The translations under genes were made by a program, and so were the position numbers. From Polyangiaceae bacterium (GTDB taxonomy: Bacteria > Myxococcota_A > Polyangia > Polyangiales > Polyangiaceae), in the NCBI GenBank assembly GCA_019637265.1, contig JAHBVY010000001.1, positions 558,001 through 622,000 on the forward strand: a stretch of 64,000 nucleotides of DNA, given 5' to 3'. The notes under the pieces are model-generated. The model was not told where the DNA came from, did not search any database, and worked only from the letters and a program-made list of their open reading frames with translations. This document shows, one piece after another, positions 53,762 to 62,029 of the stretch. The stretch's first letter is position 1, and each line of letters starts with the position of its first letter.

Positions 53762-54397
53762 TCAGGTGGCGATGATCAGCGCCGCCAGCAGCACCAGCCA
53801 CACCACGCCGAGGAAATGCCAGTATTGCACGCAGAAGCGCACGCCCTCATGGCGTGAGCTCGAGTAATCCCGGCGCCGCGCCTTGGCGATCACGATGCCG
53901 AGCGGCACCAGGCCCCCCACGATGTGCAGCGCGTGCACCCCGGTGAGCATGTAGAAGGTGAACAGGTAGAGCGTCTTCACCTCCACGCTCAGCGCGCGCT
54001 GCTGCATCTCGTACCAGTTCATGGCCTGACCCAAGACGAACACCACGCCGAGGCCGAGCGCGATCCACAGCGCGCGCGTGAACTGGCGCTGCTGGTTCTT
54101 GCGGATGGCGCGCAGCGCGCGATCCATCGCCCAGGCTTGAGCCACCATCACCACCGTGGTGGCGATGAGGCCGAGGGGCAGCCCCGGCATGTCCGTATCG
54201 CGCCAGAGCGGGGAGTTGGCGCGGGTGATGGCGTAGGCGATCAGCGTGGCGCCGAACACCATGGTGAGGGAGGCAAGGAACAGCAGCATCCCGAGCTGCC
54301 CCATGGACATCCGAAACGAGGGCTGCCGCGGCGCGACCGTCTCTCGCTCACTGCCGACGAACGGGTCATGCATGGCGATGGGCGCTTCTACCCCCAC
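53762..54397 (-). CDS. Haem-copper oxidase (cytochrome c oxidase) subunit III
   Basis: This 211-residue integral membrane protein has about five transmembrane helices. Family signatures are FYMLTGVHALHIVGGLVPLG (the G-x-H-x-x-H-x-x-G helix) and VQYWHFLGVVWLVLLAAL (WHFxxxVW) at the C-terminus. Subunit III does not bind redox metals but stabilises the oxidase. The gene is alone: no coxA, coxB or ctaD neighbours are in the window, and it is flanked by an alpha/beta hydrolase and a DUF2914 lipoprotein. It could assemble with an oxidase encoded elsewhere. The true start could also be at MHDPF (ATG 54373). Confidence 0.88.
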   Translation of the reverse strand: MGVEAPIAMHDPFVGSERETVAPRQPSFRMSMGQLGMLLFLASLTMVFGATLIAYAITRANSPLWRDTDMPGLPLGLIATTVVMVAQAWAMDRALRAIRKNQQRQFTRALWIALGLGVVFVLGQAMNWYEMQQRALSVEVKTLYLFTFYMLTGVHALHIVGGLVPLGIVIAKARRRDYSSSRHEGVRFCVQYWHFLGVVWLVLLAALIIAT

Positions 54398-54455
54398 CGT
54401 CCGCGCGGCGCCACCAAGCCTACCACAGGTGCTCGAGGCTCGTTGGGGGCTGGCA

Positions 54456-55376
54456 TCACGGATCGTGGCGGCCGAGGAAATCCTGCAGCAGCCTCCCCAG
54501 CGCCTCCGGTTGGTGCCTGAGCATCAGGTGACCCGCGTCGGGGATGAGCTCCAGGCGGTGCGGCGGCAGGTAGGCGCGGCGGCGCGCCGCCTCCTCCGGG
54601 GCGTGACGGAACACGGACTCCGTGGCCTCCACCAGCAGCACCTCGGCCTGGATCCGACGCCAGAAGCTCGCGGCGCTTTCCACGCGGAATGGAGCTGGCC
54701 CCGTGGTGAGGTGCAGCGGATCGTGGAGGAACTGCACGCCGTCTCCCTCCGGAGCGGGCTCGGTGCCGTGGCTCGCGAGCCAGTGAGCCAGCTCCGGATC
54801 GAGCCGTTCGTCCTGCGCGATGAGCCGCGCCGCCGCCGCGGCGATGTCCGCGTAGCGCTTGGGCCGCGCCTTCGCCTGCCTGTGCCAGGCGCCTACCCAG
54901 GCAGCGATGCGGCTCGGGAGCTCGCTGTCGTCCTCCGGGGGGCCGAGCCCCTCGAGCAACGCCATGCGGAAAATGGTGCTGGGGAAGCTGCCGGCGTAGT
55001 AGCTCGCGATGCTGCCGCCCATCGAGTGCCCCACCAGGCTCACGCGGGCGCGCCCCAGCTCTTGGATCAGCGAGCGCAGGTCCGCGAGGTAGTCAGGGAA
55101 ATGGTAGTACCCGCCGGGGCCGACGCGATCCGAGCGCCCGTGGCCGCGCAGGTCCGGCGCGATCAGGTGCATCCCGGTGAGCGGCCCCGCCTCCACCACC
55201 GGCTGCCAGCTGCGCGCGAAATCGAGGAAGCCGTGCAGCAGCACCACGGTGTGGTCGCTCTCGGCGTCCCACTCGAGCACCTCGTAGGCGAGGCCAGTGC
55301 TCAAGGGCACGCGACGCACCGAAGGCTCCCGGGGGGCGTACTTGTCAGCGTCTCGCTGGCTCCAGCGTGGGCTCAT
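54456..55376 (-). CDS. Alpha/beta hydrolase
   Basis: The 306-residue protein has the alpha/beta-hydrolase fold: oxyanion region VVLLHGFLDFARSW, LIAPDLRGHGRSDR, the nucleophile elbow VSLVGHSMGGSIASYYAG (Ser in GHSMGG) and the C-terminal His in PDAGHLMLRHQP. There is no signal peptide. Nearest families are epoxide-hydrolase, haloperoxidase-like and lipase-like esterases. The substrate cannot be read from the motifs. It is upstream of the oxidase subunit III gene on the same strand, but the 58-bp gap does not prove co-transcription. Confidence 0.85.
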   Translation of the reverse strand: MSPRWSQRDADKYAPREPSVRRVPLSTGLAYEVLEWDAESDHTVVLLHGFLDFARSWQPVVEAGPLTGMHLIAPDLRGHGRSDRVGPGGYYHFPDYLADLRSLIQELGRARVSLVGHSMGGSIASYYAGSFPSTIFRMALLEGLGPPEDDSELPSRIAAWVGAWHRQAKARPKRYADIAAAAARLIAQDERLDPELAHWLASHGTEPAPEGDGVQFLHDPLHLTTGPAPFRVESAASFWRRIQAEVLLVEATESVFRHAPEEAARRRAYLPPHRLELIPDAGHLMLRHQPEALGRLLQDFLGRHDP

Positions 55377-55474
55377 CGTCGGGGCTCATAGCCCAGTTCG
55401 TGCTTCGGCGGTGGAGCGTGAAGCGGCGGAGGGGGGTTGCCAGGGAGCACCCACCTCTGAAAGCATCCGGGTCC

Positions 55475-56503
55475 ATGTCTCGGTCTCGCTCCTTCGCGGC
55501 GCTCGGCGTCTTGGCTTTGGGCGTCAGCCTGGCTCACCCGAGCAGCGCCCAAGAGGTCACCATCACCGACTCGTGCCGGCGGCACTTCAGCGCCGGCGTC
55601 GCCTTCATGCGCGAGCCCGACGGAGCGCGTGACGAGGACGCCTACCGCGAGTTCAAGGCGGCCTACAACGAGTGCCCCTCCTGGAAGATCTTGGGGAACC
55701 TGGGTGAGGCCGCGCGGCGGCTCGAGCGCGACGGGGAGGCGCTGGAGGCGCTCGTGCGCTACCTGGATGAAGGCAAAGACAACGTCGATATCGCCGAGCG
55801 CGAGCAGTACCAGCGCGACATCCCGGTCCTCAAGGCCTCGGTCGCCTGGGTCACCTTGAAGATTGGTCAGCCGGGCGCCATGGTGACAGATATCCGCACG
55901 GATTCTCGTGGCAAGCAGATCCACAACCGGTACCGCGCGCTGGATCCGGAGCTGAAGATCGGCGTTCGCCCCGGCGTCCATCAAATCACCGTCAGCGTGC
56001 AAGGCTATGAGCCCGCGGTGTGGGAGTTCGAGGCCGCGAGCGGCGCCACCCTGGAGCACCGCTTCGAGCTGGTGAAGCCCAAAGGGGGGGGGAGCCCGGA
56101 TGGGCCCTCGGTACCTGGCGTGGATCCAGGCACCGGGGATGCCTCGCCGGGGGGCGAGGGGGAGCGGCCGATCCCAGCGACCGTGTTCATCAGCGGTGGG
56201 GTCGCGGCGCTGGGGTTCATCGGCTTCGCGGTGCTGGGGTCGATGGCGAGCGGCAAGCGCTCGGATTTCGACGCCAAGAACGACGGCTCGGACCCGGCGG
56301 GCGCCAAGTCGCTCAAGGACTCGGGTGAGTCACTCAACCTGTTCGCGGACGTGTCGCTCGGGGTCGGGGTGATCGCCGGCGCGCTCACGGCGGTGTTCTA
56401 CCTGACCCGCCCCGAGGTCTCGCCAGCGCAAGATCGGGGCCTCAAGCTGACGCCGCAGGTGGGCCCGGACGTCGCGGGTTTGTCGCTCTTCAAGCGCTTT
56501 TAG
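55475..56503 (+). CDS. Exported PEGA-like protein with C-terminal membrane helices
   Basis: From ATG 55475 the 342-residue protein has a cleavable signal peptide (AALGVLALGVSLAHPSSA). Residues about 30-130 are TPR-like helices (DAYREFKAAYNECPSWKILG, EALEALVRYLDEG). Residues 130-215 resemble a PEGA or carboxypeptidase-regulatory fold (IRTDSRGKQIHNRYRALDPE, GVHQITVSVQGYEPAVWEFE). Two hydrophobic helices follow near 235 and 300 (FISGGVAALGFIGFAVLGSM, LFADVSLGVGVIAGALTAVF). This layout is common in myxobacterial proteins of unknown role. A longer frame starting at 55367 would hide the signal peptide and is rejected. Confidence 0.82.
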   Translation: MSRSRSFAALGVLALGVSLAHPSSAQEVTITDSCRRHFSAGVAFMREPDGARDEDAYREFKAAYNECPSWKILGNLGEAARRLERDGEALEALVRYLDEGKDNVDIAEREQYQRDIPVLKASVAWVTLKIGQPGAMVTDIRTDSRGKQIHNRYRALDPELKIGVRPGVHQITVSVQGYEPAVWEFEAASGATLEHRFELVKPKGGGSPDGPSVPGVDPGTGDASPGGEGERPIPATVFISGGVAALGFIGFAVLGSMASGKRSDFDAKNDGSDPAGAKSLKDSGESLNLFADVSLGVGVIAGALTAVFYLTRPEVSPAQDRGLKLTPQVGPDVAGLSLFKRF

Positions 56504-56556
56504 GCTAGGTGCGCTAGCATGTGCCCGATCGGCGCGGCGCCGCGCGAGGAAGCTCG

Positions 56557-58035
56557 ATGAAGCCTGTCACCCTGCACGTGCTCTCACTGACCGCCGCGTT
56601 CGCGGCGCTGGCTTGCGGCGAGAGCCCTGACCCCACCTTGAGGCCGACCACGGGCGGGACGGGCGGCGGCGGAGCTGCTGGTGTGGCGGGCGTGGGCGCG
56701 AGCGGTGGGACGGGGGGTGGCGGCACCGGCGGGGGCGTGGGCGCGACGGGTGGGGTGGCGGGCGCCGCGGGCAGCGGCGGGTCGGGCGGCAGCGGCGCGG
56801 CGCCTGGCTTCCCTACCTACCCGGCGGTGCAGTACCCCACGGAGAACCCGCGCACGCTCGAGAAGGAGCTGCTCGGCAAGGTGCTGTTCTGGGAGGAGCA
56901 GCTGAGCAGCGACGACACGGTCGCCTGCGGTACCTGTCACCAGGGTCGGGCGGGTGGCGCCGATCCACGCAGCTTCCAAGACGGCGCGATTCACCCAGGG
57001 CCTGACGGGGTGCTGCACACGGCTGACGATCGCCGCGGGGGGCAGGGGATCCGGCGCTGCGTCCAGGCGGGGCCCGTCATCACCTACCAGAACGACCCAG
57101 TGTTTGGCAGCGCGCCGCAGGTCACGCGGCGTAAGCCCGCGAGCTACCTCGACGCGATGTTCTCCCGCGACCTGTTCTGGGATGGGCGCGCGCGGGGTCA
57201 GTTCGTCGACCCGGACAATGGTCAGGTGGCCATCGCATCGGGCGGCGCGCTCGAGAGCCAGGTGCTGGGCCCGCTGCTCGCGCGCGAGGAAATGGCCTGC
57301 GATAACCGCACCCTGAGCGCCGTGCACACGAAGCTCGCGGCCTCGCAGCCGCTCGCGCTGGCGCGCGACATCCCCGCGTCGATGAAGGCGTTCATCGCCA
57401 GCTACCCGACCTACCCGGAGATGTTCCAGGCGGCGTTCGGCACCCCGGAGATCAACACGCGGCGCATCGCCTTCGCCATCGCCAGCCACGAGCGGACGCT
57501 CACCTCGAACCGCACCCCTTGGGATCGTTGGAACGCGGGCGAGGCGAACGCGCTCACCCCGCGCCAGGTGCGCGGCTTCCAGCTGTTCATGGTGGAGGGG
57601 CGCTGCGCCCTGTGTCACCAGCCGCCGCTGTTCACGGACTCTGGCTTCCCTGGGATCGCGCTGGAGGGCGACTTCCACCAGCTCGGCTTCGTCGCGGTGG
57701 ACCCCGCCTTCGACCGCGGGCGTGAGGAGGTGACGGGTGAGGCGCACCAGCGCGGCGCGGTGAAGACGCCGAGCCTGCGCAACGTGGGGCTGCGGGAGGC
57801 CGGCGGGCTACTCCACACCGGCGCTGGGCATGGCGCCGACTTGATGGCGGTGATGCTCGCCTACCAAGCGCCGCCGAACCTGACCGACAACGTCGATCCG
57901 CTGGTCACGCCGCTCGCCCTCACCACCGAGGAGATCGAGGCGATCATCGACTTCATGCGGGCCGGGCTGACCGATCCGCGGGCCCAGGCGGAGTTGCCCC
58001 CCTTCGATCGCCCGAAGCTCGGCAGCGAGCCCTGA
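56557..58035 (+). CDS. Di-haem cytochrome c peroxidase (MauG/CCP family) lipoprotein
   Basis: The 492-residue protein from ATG 56557 has a lipobox (AFAALAC, Cys 21) and a long Gly/Thr/Ala linker (about 30-85). The peroxidase domain has two CxxCH haem sites: VACGTCHQGRAGGADPRSFQ near 126-145 and GRCALCHQPPLFTDSGF near 348-364. It follows the usual LGKVLFWEEQLSSDD entry and carries PSLRNVGLREAGGLLHTGAG near the C-terminus. Such enzymes reduce H2O2 with electrons from cytochromes, or oxidise protein targets. As a lipoprotein it would face the periplasm or the surface. The two haem-bearing lipoproteins downstream are possible partners. Confidence 0.93.
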   Translation: MKPVTLHVLSLTAAFAALACGESPDPTLRPTTGGTGGGGAAGVAGVGASGGTGGGGTGGGVGATGGVAGAAGSGGSGGSGAAPGFPTYPAVQYPTENPRTLEKELLGKVLFWEEQLSSDDTVACGTCHQGRAGGADPRSFQDGAIHPGPDGVLHTADDRRGGQGIRRCVQAGPVITYQNDPVFGSAPQVTRRKPASYLDAMFSRDLFWDGRARGQFVDPDNGQVAIASGGALESQVLGPLLAREEMACDNRTLSAVHTKLAASQPLALARDIPASMKAFIASYPTYPEMFQAAFGTPEINTRRIAFAIASHERTLTSNRTPWDRWNAGEANALTPRQVRGFQLFMVEGRCALCHQPPLFTDSGFPGIALEGDFHQLGFVAVDPAFDRGREEVTGEAHQRGAVKTPSLRNVGLREAGGLLHTGAGHGADLMAVMLAYQAPPNLTDNVDPLVTPLALTTEEIEAIIDFMRAGLTDPRAQAELPPFDRPKLGSEP

Positions 58036-58106
58036 TGGAAAAGAGTTCCCGCGGAGCTCTTGGGCCTTGCTAGGCTACCGGCTGATTTGCTGGGCGCGGA
58101 GGACGG

Positions 58107-60155
58107 ATGAGGCGACGGATTGGGCTCGCAGGGTGCCTGGCCATGGCGCTGATGGGCTGTGGTGGTGGGGACGATTTGCCCGCGTCGGACGATGGCGGCG
58201 CCGAGGTCGATCGGGAGCCGCCGGTGTTCGCCGGGGTGCGCGCCGCGACCACCCTCTCGGAGGAGCAGGTGGACTTGAGCTGGGACGCCGCGGAGGACGA
58301 CGTCTCGGACGCCGCGCGGCTCGTGTACCGCGTCTACGTCGCCGCGGCGGGGGAGGCGTTCAGCTTCGATGCGCCCTTCATCAGCACCGCCTCGGGCGCC
58401 ACTCAGGTGCGCGTGGGCGGCCTCCAGCCCGGGCAGGATCATCGGTTCATCGTCAGGGCAGTCGACGAAGCTGGCAATGAGGACGCGAACCGGGTCGAGG
58501 CGTCGAGCGCCACGCCCGACGACACGCCGCCGCGCTTCGCGGGCGTCACCCGCGTCACGGCGGCGTCATCGACCTCGATCGGCGTGGAGTGGAACGCGGC
58601 GGTCGACGCCGGCACCCCTCAGGGCCAGCTCGTCTACCACGCGTTCCTCTCGGTGGCCGGGGCGCCCTTCGACTTCGGCTCGCCCAGCGCGGTGTCCTCA
58701 CCCGGGCAGTCCTCGCTGGTGATGAACGACCTCTTGCCGCTCACGGATTACTCGGTGGTGGTGCGCGCGGTCGATCGTCACGGCAACAGCGACACGAACG
58801 TGCTCTCGCGCGGCGCGCGCACGCCGGAGGGCGTGCCGCCCCTCTTCGGTGGCGCCACCCAGGCCATCGCCGATGGTCAGAGCATCACCCTTTATTGGGC
58901 TCCGGCGAGTGACAACGTCACTGGCAGCGGCAGCCTGCTCTACGACATCTTCGAGGCCACCCAAGACCGCGGTCAGGATTTCTCGCGCCCGAGCTACACC
59001 AGCCAACCAGGCCAAATCAGCTTCGTGGTGAGCGGGCTCGCGCCGCACACCAAGTTCTATTACGTGGTGCGGGCGCGCGACGCGGCGGGCAACCGCGACA
59101 GCAACACCGCTCAGGTGAACGCGACCACCACGGGGGACGAGGACACCACCGCTCCCACCTTCGCCGGCGTGGAGGCGGTGGAGGGCACCAGCCCGAGCAC
59201 CCTCACGGTGCGCTTCAGCGCGGGGAGTGACGACACCACGCCCGTCCACCAGCTCCGCTACGACGTCTACGTCGCGGAGACGTCGGGCGCGCAAGACTTC
59301 GGCGCGCCCACCCTCATCACGCCGCCGGGCGTCACCCACGCGGTGATCACCGGCCTGCCCCCGAGCGCCACGCGGCACGTCGTGGTGCGCGCGCGTGACC
59401 TCGCCGATCAGGTGAGCAGCAACGCGCAAGAGCGGAGCGGCACCACGCTGCCCAACACGACAGGCAATCTGACGGCCCCCACCTGGGCAGCGGGCCCCTC
59501 CATCAGCGTGAACGTGAGCCTGGGCGCGCTCGACGTGAGCTGGACGGCGGCGAACGACGACAACCACGCGGCGAGCGACATCCGCTACCACCTGTGCGCC
59601 GAGCAAGACGCCAGCCGCTGCCTCGGGGCGAGCTTCAACCGGCACATCCGCGCCACCACCGAGTTCGGCATGACGAACGCGCGGCTCACGAACCTGCTCT
59701 CGCGCGCCGTGTATCACGTGTTCGTCCGCGCGGAAGATCGCTCCGGTAACCTGGAGACGGGCAACCACTCGGCGAGCGCCGCCACCCCCGTCTCCTACCG
59801 CTACGACATCCTGCCGCTGTGGCGCCACGCTTGCGGCGGGTGCCACAGCTTCTCGCACGCCACCACGGTGCTGGTGCCGGGCGGCTTCGTCGACCCCAAC
59901 GTGACGCCGCCGTTCTGCGGCGCGGAGGGTTGCGGGCTGCCGCTGGTGTGGCCGGGGCAGCCGGAGAACAGCATGATCTACCGGCGTATCAACCCGCGCG
60001 GGCTGACCACCGCGCCGTTCTCCCCCGCCGCTCCGAATGACTACGTCGGCGTTCAAGAGCCGCGGGATGGCGCAGGCACGCTGAGTAACCCGCTCACGGG
60101 CGCTCAAGATGGCCTGATTCGTGACTGGATTGAACAGGGGGCGTTCGCGAACTGA
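58107..60155 (+). CDS. Lipoprotein with five fibronectin type III domains and terminal cytochrome c motif
   Basis: The 682-residue protein begins MRRRIGLAGCLAMALMGC with a lipobox Cys at 18. Five FN3-like domains of about 105 residues follow, each starting PPxFAGV-like and ending near VVRAxDxAGN (about 38-130, 130-235, 235-340, 340-450, 450-560). The last 110 residues contain a single CxxCH (WRHACGGCHSFSHAT) in a YDILPLWRHACGGCH cytochrome-like module, ending IRDWIEQGAFAN. This is the planctomycete-type c-haem fold by pattern. The haem would sit at the end of a rigid arm on the cell surface. The candidate promoter TTGCTAGGCTACC (58067-58079) lies upstream. Confidence 0.88.
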   Translation: MRRRIGLAGCLAMALMGCGGGDDLPASDDGGAEVDREPPVFAGVRAATTLSEEQVDLSWDAAEDDVSDAARLVYRVYVAAAGEAFSFDAPFISTASGATQVRVGGLQPGQDHRFIVRAVDEAGNEDANRVEASSATPDDTPPRFAGVTRVTAASSTSIGVEWNAAVDAGTPQGQLVYHAFLSVAGAPFDFGSPSAVSSPGQSSLVMNDLLPLTDYSVVVRAVDRHGNSDTNVLSRGARTPEGVPPLFGGATQAIADGQSITLYWAPASDNVTGSGSLLYDIFEATQDRGQDFSRPSYTSQPGQISFVVSGLAPHTKFYYVVRARDAAGNRDSNTAQVNATTTGDEDTTAPTFAGVEAVEGTSPSTLTVRFSAGSDDTTPVHQLRYDVYVAETSGAQDFGAPTLITPPGVTHAVITGLPPSATRHVVVRARDLADQVSSNAQERSGTTLPNTTGNLTAPTWAAGPSISVNVSLGALDVSWTAANDDNHAASDIRYHLCAEQDASRCLGASFNRHIRATTEFGMTNARLTNLLSRAVYHVFVRAEDRSGNLETGNHSASAATPVSYRYDILPLWRHACGGCHSFSHATTVLVPGGFVDPNVTPPFCGAEGCGLPLVWPGQPENSMIYRRINPRGLTTAPFSPAAPNDYVGVQEPRDGAGTLSNPLTGAQDGLIRDWIEQGAFAN

Positions 60156-60156
60156 G

Positions 60157-60195
60157 CAGGGCAGCTGACGGAGCCAAGGACGACGGCTCCGCGCG
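60157..60195 (+). terminator. Hairpin in spacer between the two FN3 genes
   Basis: CGGAGCC (60171-60177) pairs with GGCTCCG (60185-60191) around an 8-nt loop. No T-run follows, so termination is uncertain. GGCAGCTGACGGAG nearby belongs to the GACAGC mini-repeat family. Confidence 0.4.
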
Positions 60196-60220
60196 GGGCG
60201 TGTGGGCGACGGATGAGCTT

Positions 60221-62014
60221 ATGTTGACACCGAAGACGAGATCGCGAGTTTCCACGTGGGTTTGGGGGTTGGGCACGCTGGCCTGCGCCTTAGTCCTCCC
60301 GGGCTGCGGCGACGGCGACGAGATGACGTGTGGGCCGGGCACGCGCAAGAACGGCTCGCAGTGCGTGCCGCACGGAGACGTGCCCATCCCCGACGCGGGC
60401 GCGGAGGGCAACCAGCCGCCCACCTTCGCGGGCATCACCAGCGTGGCGCCAGCTAGTGAGTCCGCCTTACAAGTCACCTGGAGCCCCGCCACCGACGATC
60501 GGACCGCGGAGAGCGCGCTCCGCTACCACGTGTACGTCGCCACCACGAGCGGTGGCCAGAACTACGGGGCGGCGACGGTGACCACGCCGCCTGGCGCGCA
60601 GAGCGCCTTGATAGGTGGCCTGACGAATGGCCAGACGTACTTCATCGTGGTGCGCGCGGAGGACGCCGATGGCGCCGTCGACGACAACGAGGCGGAGCAG
60701 AGCGGCGCGCCCGCTCGCGACACCACGCCGCCGAGCTTCGCGGGGGCTACCAGCGCGGAGCCGGTGGGAGCGACCGAGGTGCGCGTGCGCTGGTCCCCCG
60801 GCACCGACGATCAGACCCCGGCGCCCGGGCTCAGCTACACGGTGCGCTGGTCGACGGAGGCGGGCGGCGCGCCCACCGGCGCGGTCGGCGCGGTGAGCGT
60901 GCCCGGCGCGACCAGCGTGGTGGTGCGGGGCCTGCCGCGCGCCCAGAGCAGCTACTACTTCAACGTGCGCGCGAGCGACGCGGCAGGGAACTCGGAGAGC
61001 AACGTGGTGGAGGTGAGTGGCGCCACGGGCAACGACACCACCGCGCCGGTGTTCGGCGGCTGCACCGGCGTCGGCGCGCCGGGCGCCACCAAGGCGGTCG
61101 TCAGCTGGGACCCAGCGCTCGACGACGTGGACGGCCCGGACGTCATCACCTACCACGTGTACGCCTTCACCGAGGCGCCCGGGCCGGAGACGCCGTTCGG
61201 CAGCCCCGTGAGCAGCTTCGTGGGCGGCACTCAGGGTGAGGTGAGCGGCCTCGCCAACGACACCACTTACTACCTGGTGTGCCGCGCCGCGGACACCGCG
61301 GGCAACGAGGATGGCAACATGGCCTTCCGGGTCACCCGCACCTTGGTCGATGGTGAGCCGCCGACCTTCGGCGGCATCACGGCGATGACGCTGGGGGCGA
61401 CCACGGTGGAGCTCAGCTGGGACGCCGGCTCCGACGATCAAACACCGGTGAGCGCCCTGGTGTACCGCGTCTATCAGGCCAGCAGCGGTAACCCGCTCGA
61501 TAGCCCGGCGGTGGCGCAGTCACCGCCCGGCGCCACCGTGATCTCGCTGAGCGGGCTCAGCTCGTCCACGCCTTACCGCTGGGTGGTGAGGGCAGTTGAC
61601 GAAGCGGGCAACGAGAGCATCAACACCGACGAGCACTCGGGCACCACGAAGGTGAGCTTCCGCAGCGACATCGAGGCGGGGATCTTCGACGTCGCCTGCG
61701 CGAGCAGCGGCTGCCACGGGACGGACAACCCGCAGCAGGGCCTCACCTTGGCGTCCGGCTTCGCCTACTTCTCGCTCGTGGGGGTCAACGCGATCCAGAC
61801 GCCCGGCGGCAGCACGCTGAAGCGCGTGGACAACGCGTCCAGCGACCCGCGGGACAGCTACCTCTACCGGAAGATCGACCCCATCTTGGTGGGGGGGACG
61901 CCGGATCCGAACGACATCGTCGGAGCGCGCATGCCGTTCGGTGGTGCGCCGCTCACCAGTGAGCAGCTGGCGAAGGTGGCGCTATGGATCCAACAAGGCG
62001 CGGAGAACAACTAG
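60221..62014 (+). CDS. Lipoprotein with four fibronectin type III domains and CX4CH cytochrome motif
   Basis: From ATG 60221 the 597-residue protein has a signal (TWVWGLGTLACALVLPGC) with lipobox Cys. A GTG at 60200 would add seven residues. Four FN3-like domains follow, sharing the PPTFAGI start and VVRAxDxxGN end seen in the previous gene. The C-terminal module has FDVACASSGCHGTDNPQQG, where the haem motif is CX4CH in place of CXXCH, followed by MPFGGAPLTSEQLAKVALWI. CX4CH attachment is known in some cytochromes, but might also mean no haem here. The gene is 65 bp after its paralog, so tandem duplication is likely. Confidence 0.85.
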   Translation: MLTPKTRSRVSTWVWGLGTLACALVLPGCGDGDEMTCGPGTRKNGSQCVPHGDVPIPDAGAEGNQPPTFAGITSVAPASESALQVTWSPATDDRTAESALRYHVYVATTSGGQNYGAATVTTPPGAQSALIGGLTNGQTYFIVVRAEDADGAVDDNEAEQSGAPARDTTPPSFAGATSAEPVGATEVRVRWSPGTDDQTPAPGLSYTVRWSTEAGGAPTGAVGAVSVPGATSVVVRGLPRAQSSYYFNVRASDAAGNSESNVVEVSGATGNDTTAPVFGGCTGVGAPGATKAVVSWDPALDDVDGPDVITYHVYAFTEAPGPETPFGSPVSSFVGGTQGEVSGLANDTTYYLVCRAADTAGNEDGNMAFRVTRTLVDGEPPTFGGITAMTLGATTVELSWDAGSDDQTPVSALVYRVYQASSGNPLDSPAVAQSPPGATVISLSGLSSSTPYRWVVRAVDEAGNESINTDEHSGTTKVSFRSDIEAGIFDVACASSGCHGTDNPQQGLTLASGFAYFSLVGVNAIQTPGGSTLKRVDNASSDPRDSYLYRKIDPILVGGTPDPNDIVGARMPFGGAPLTSEQLAKVALWIQQGAENN

Positions 62015-62029
62015 TCAGGGGCGAGCGCG

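Noticed and set aside
60255-60275. GTTTGGGGGTTGGGC as another copy of the dispersed motif
   Set aside because: It lies inside the signal peptide codons of the lipoprotein (WVWGLGT) and lacks the GACGG half, so chance similarity is more likely.
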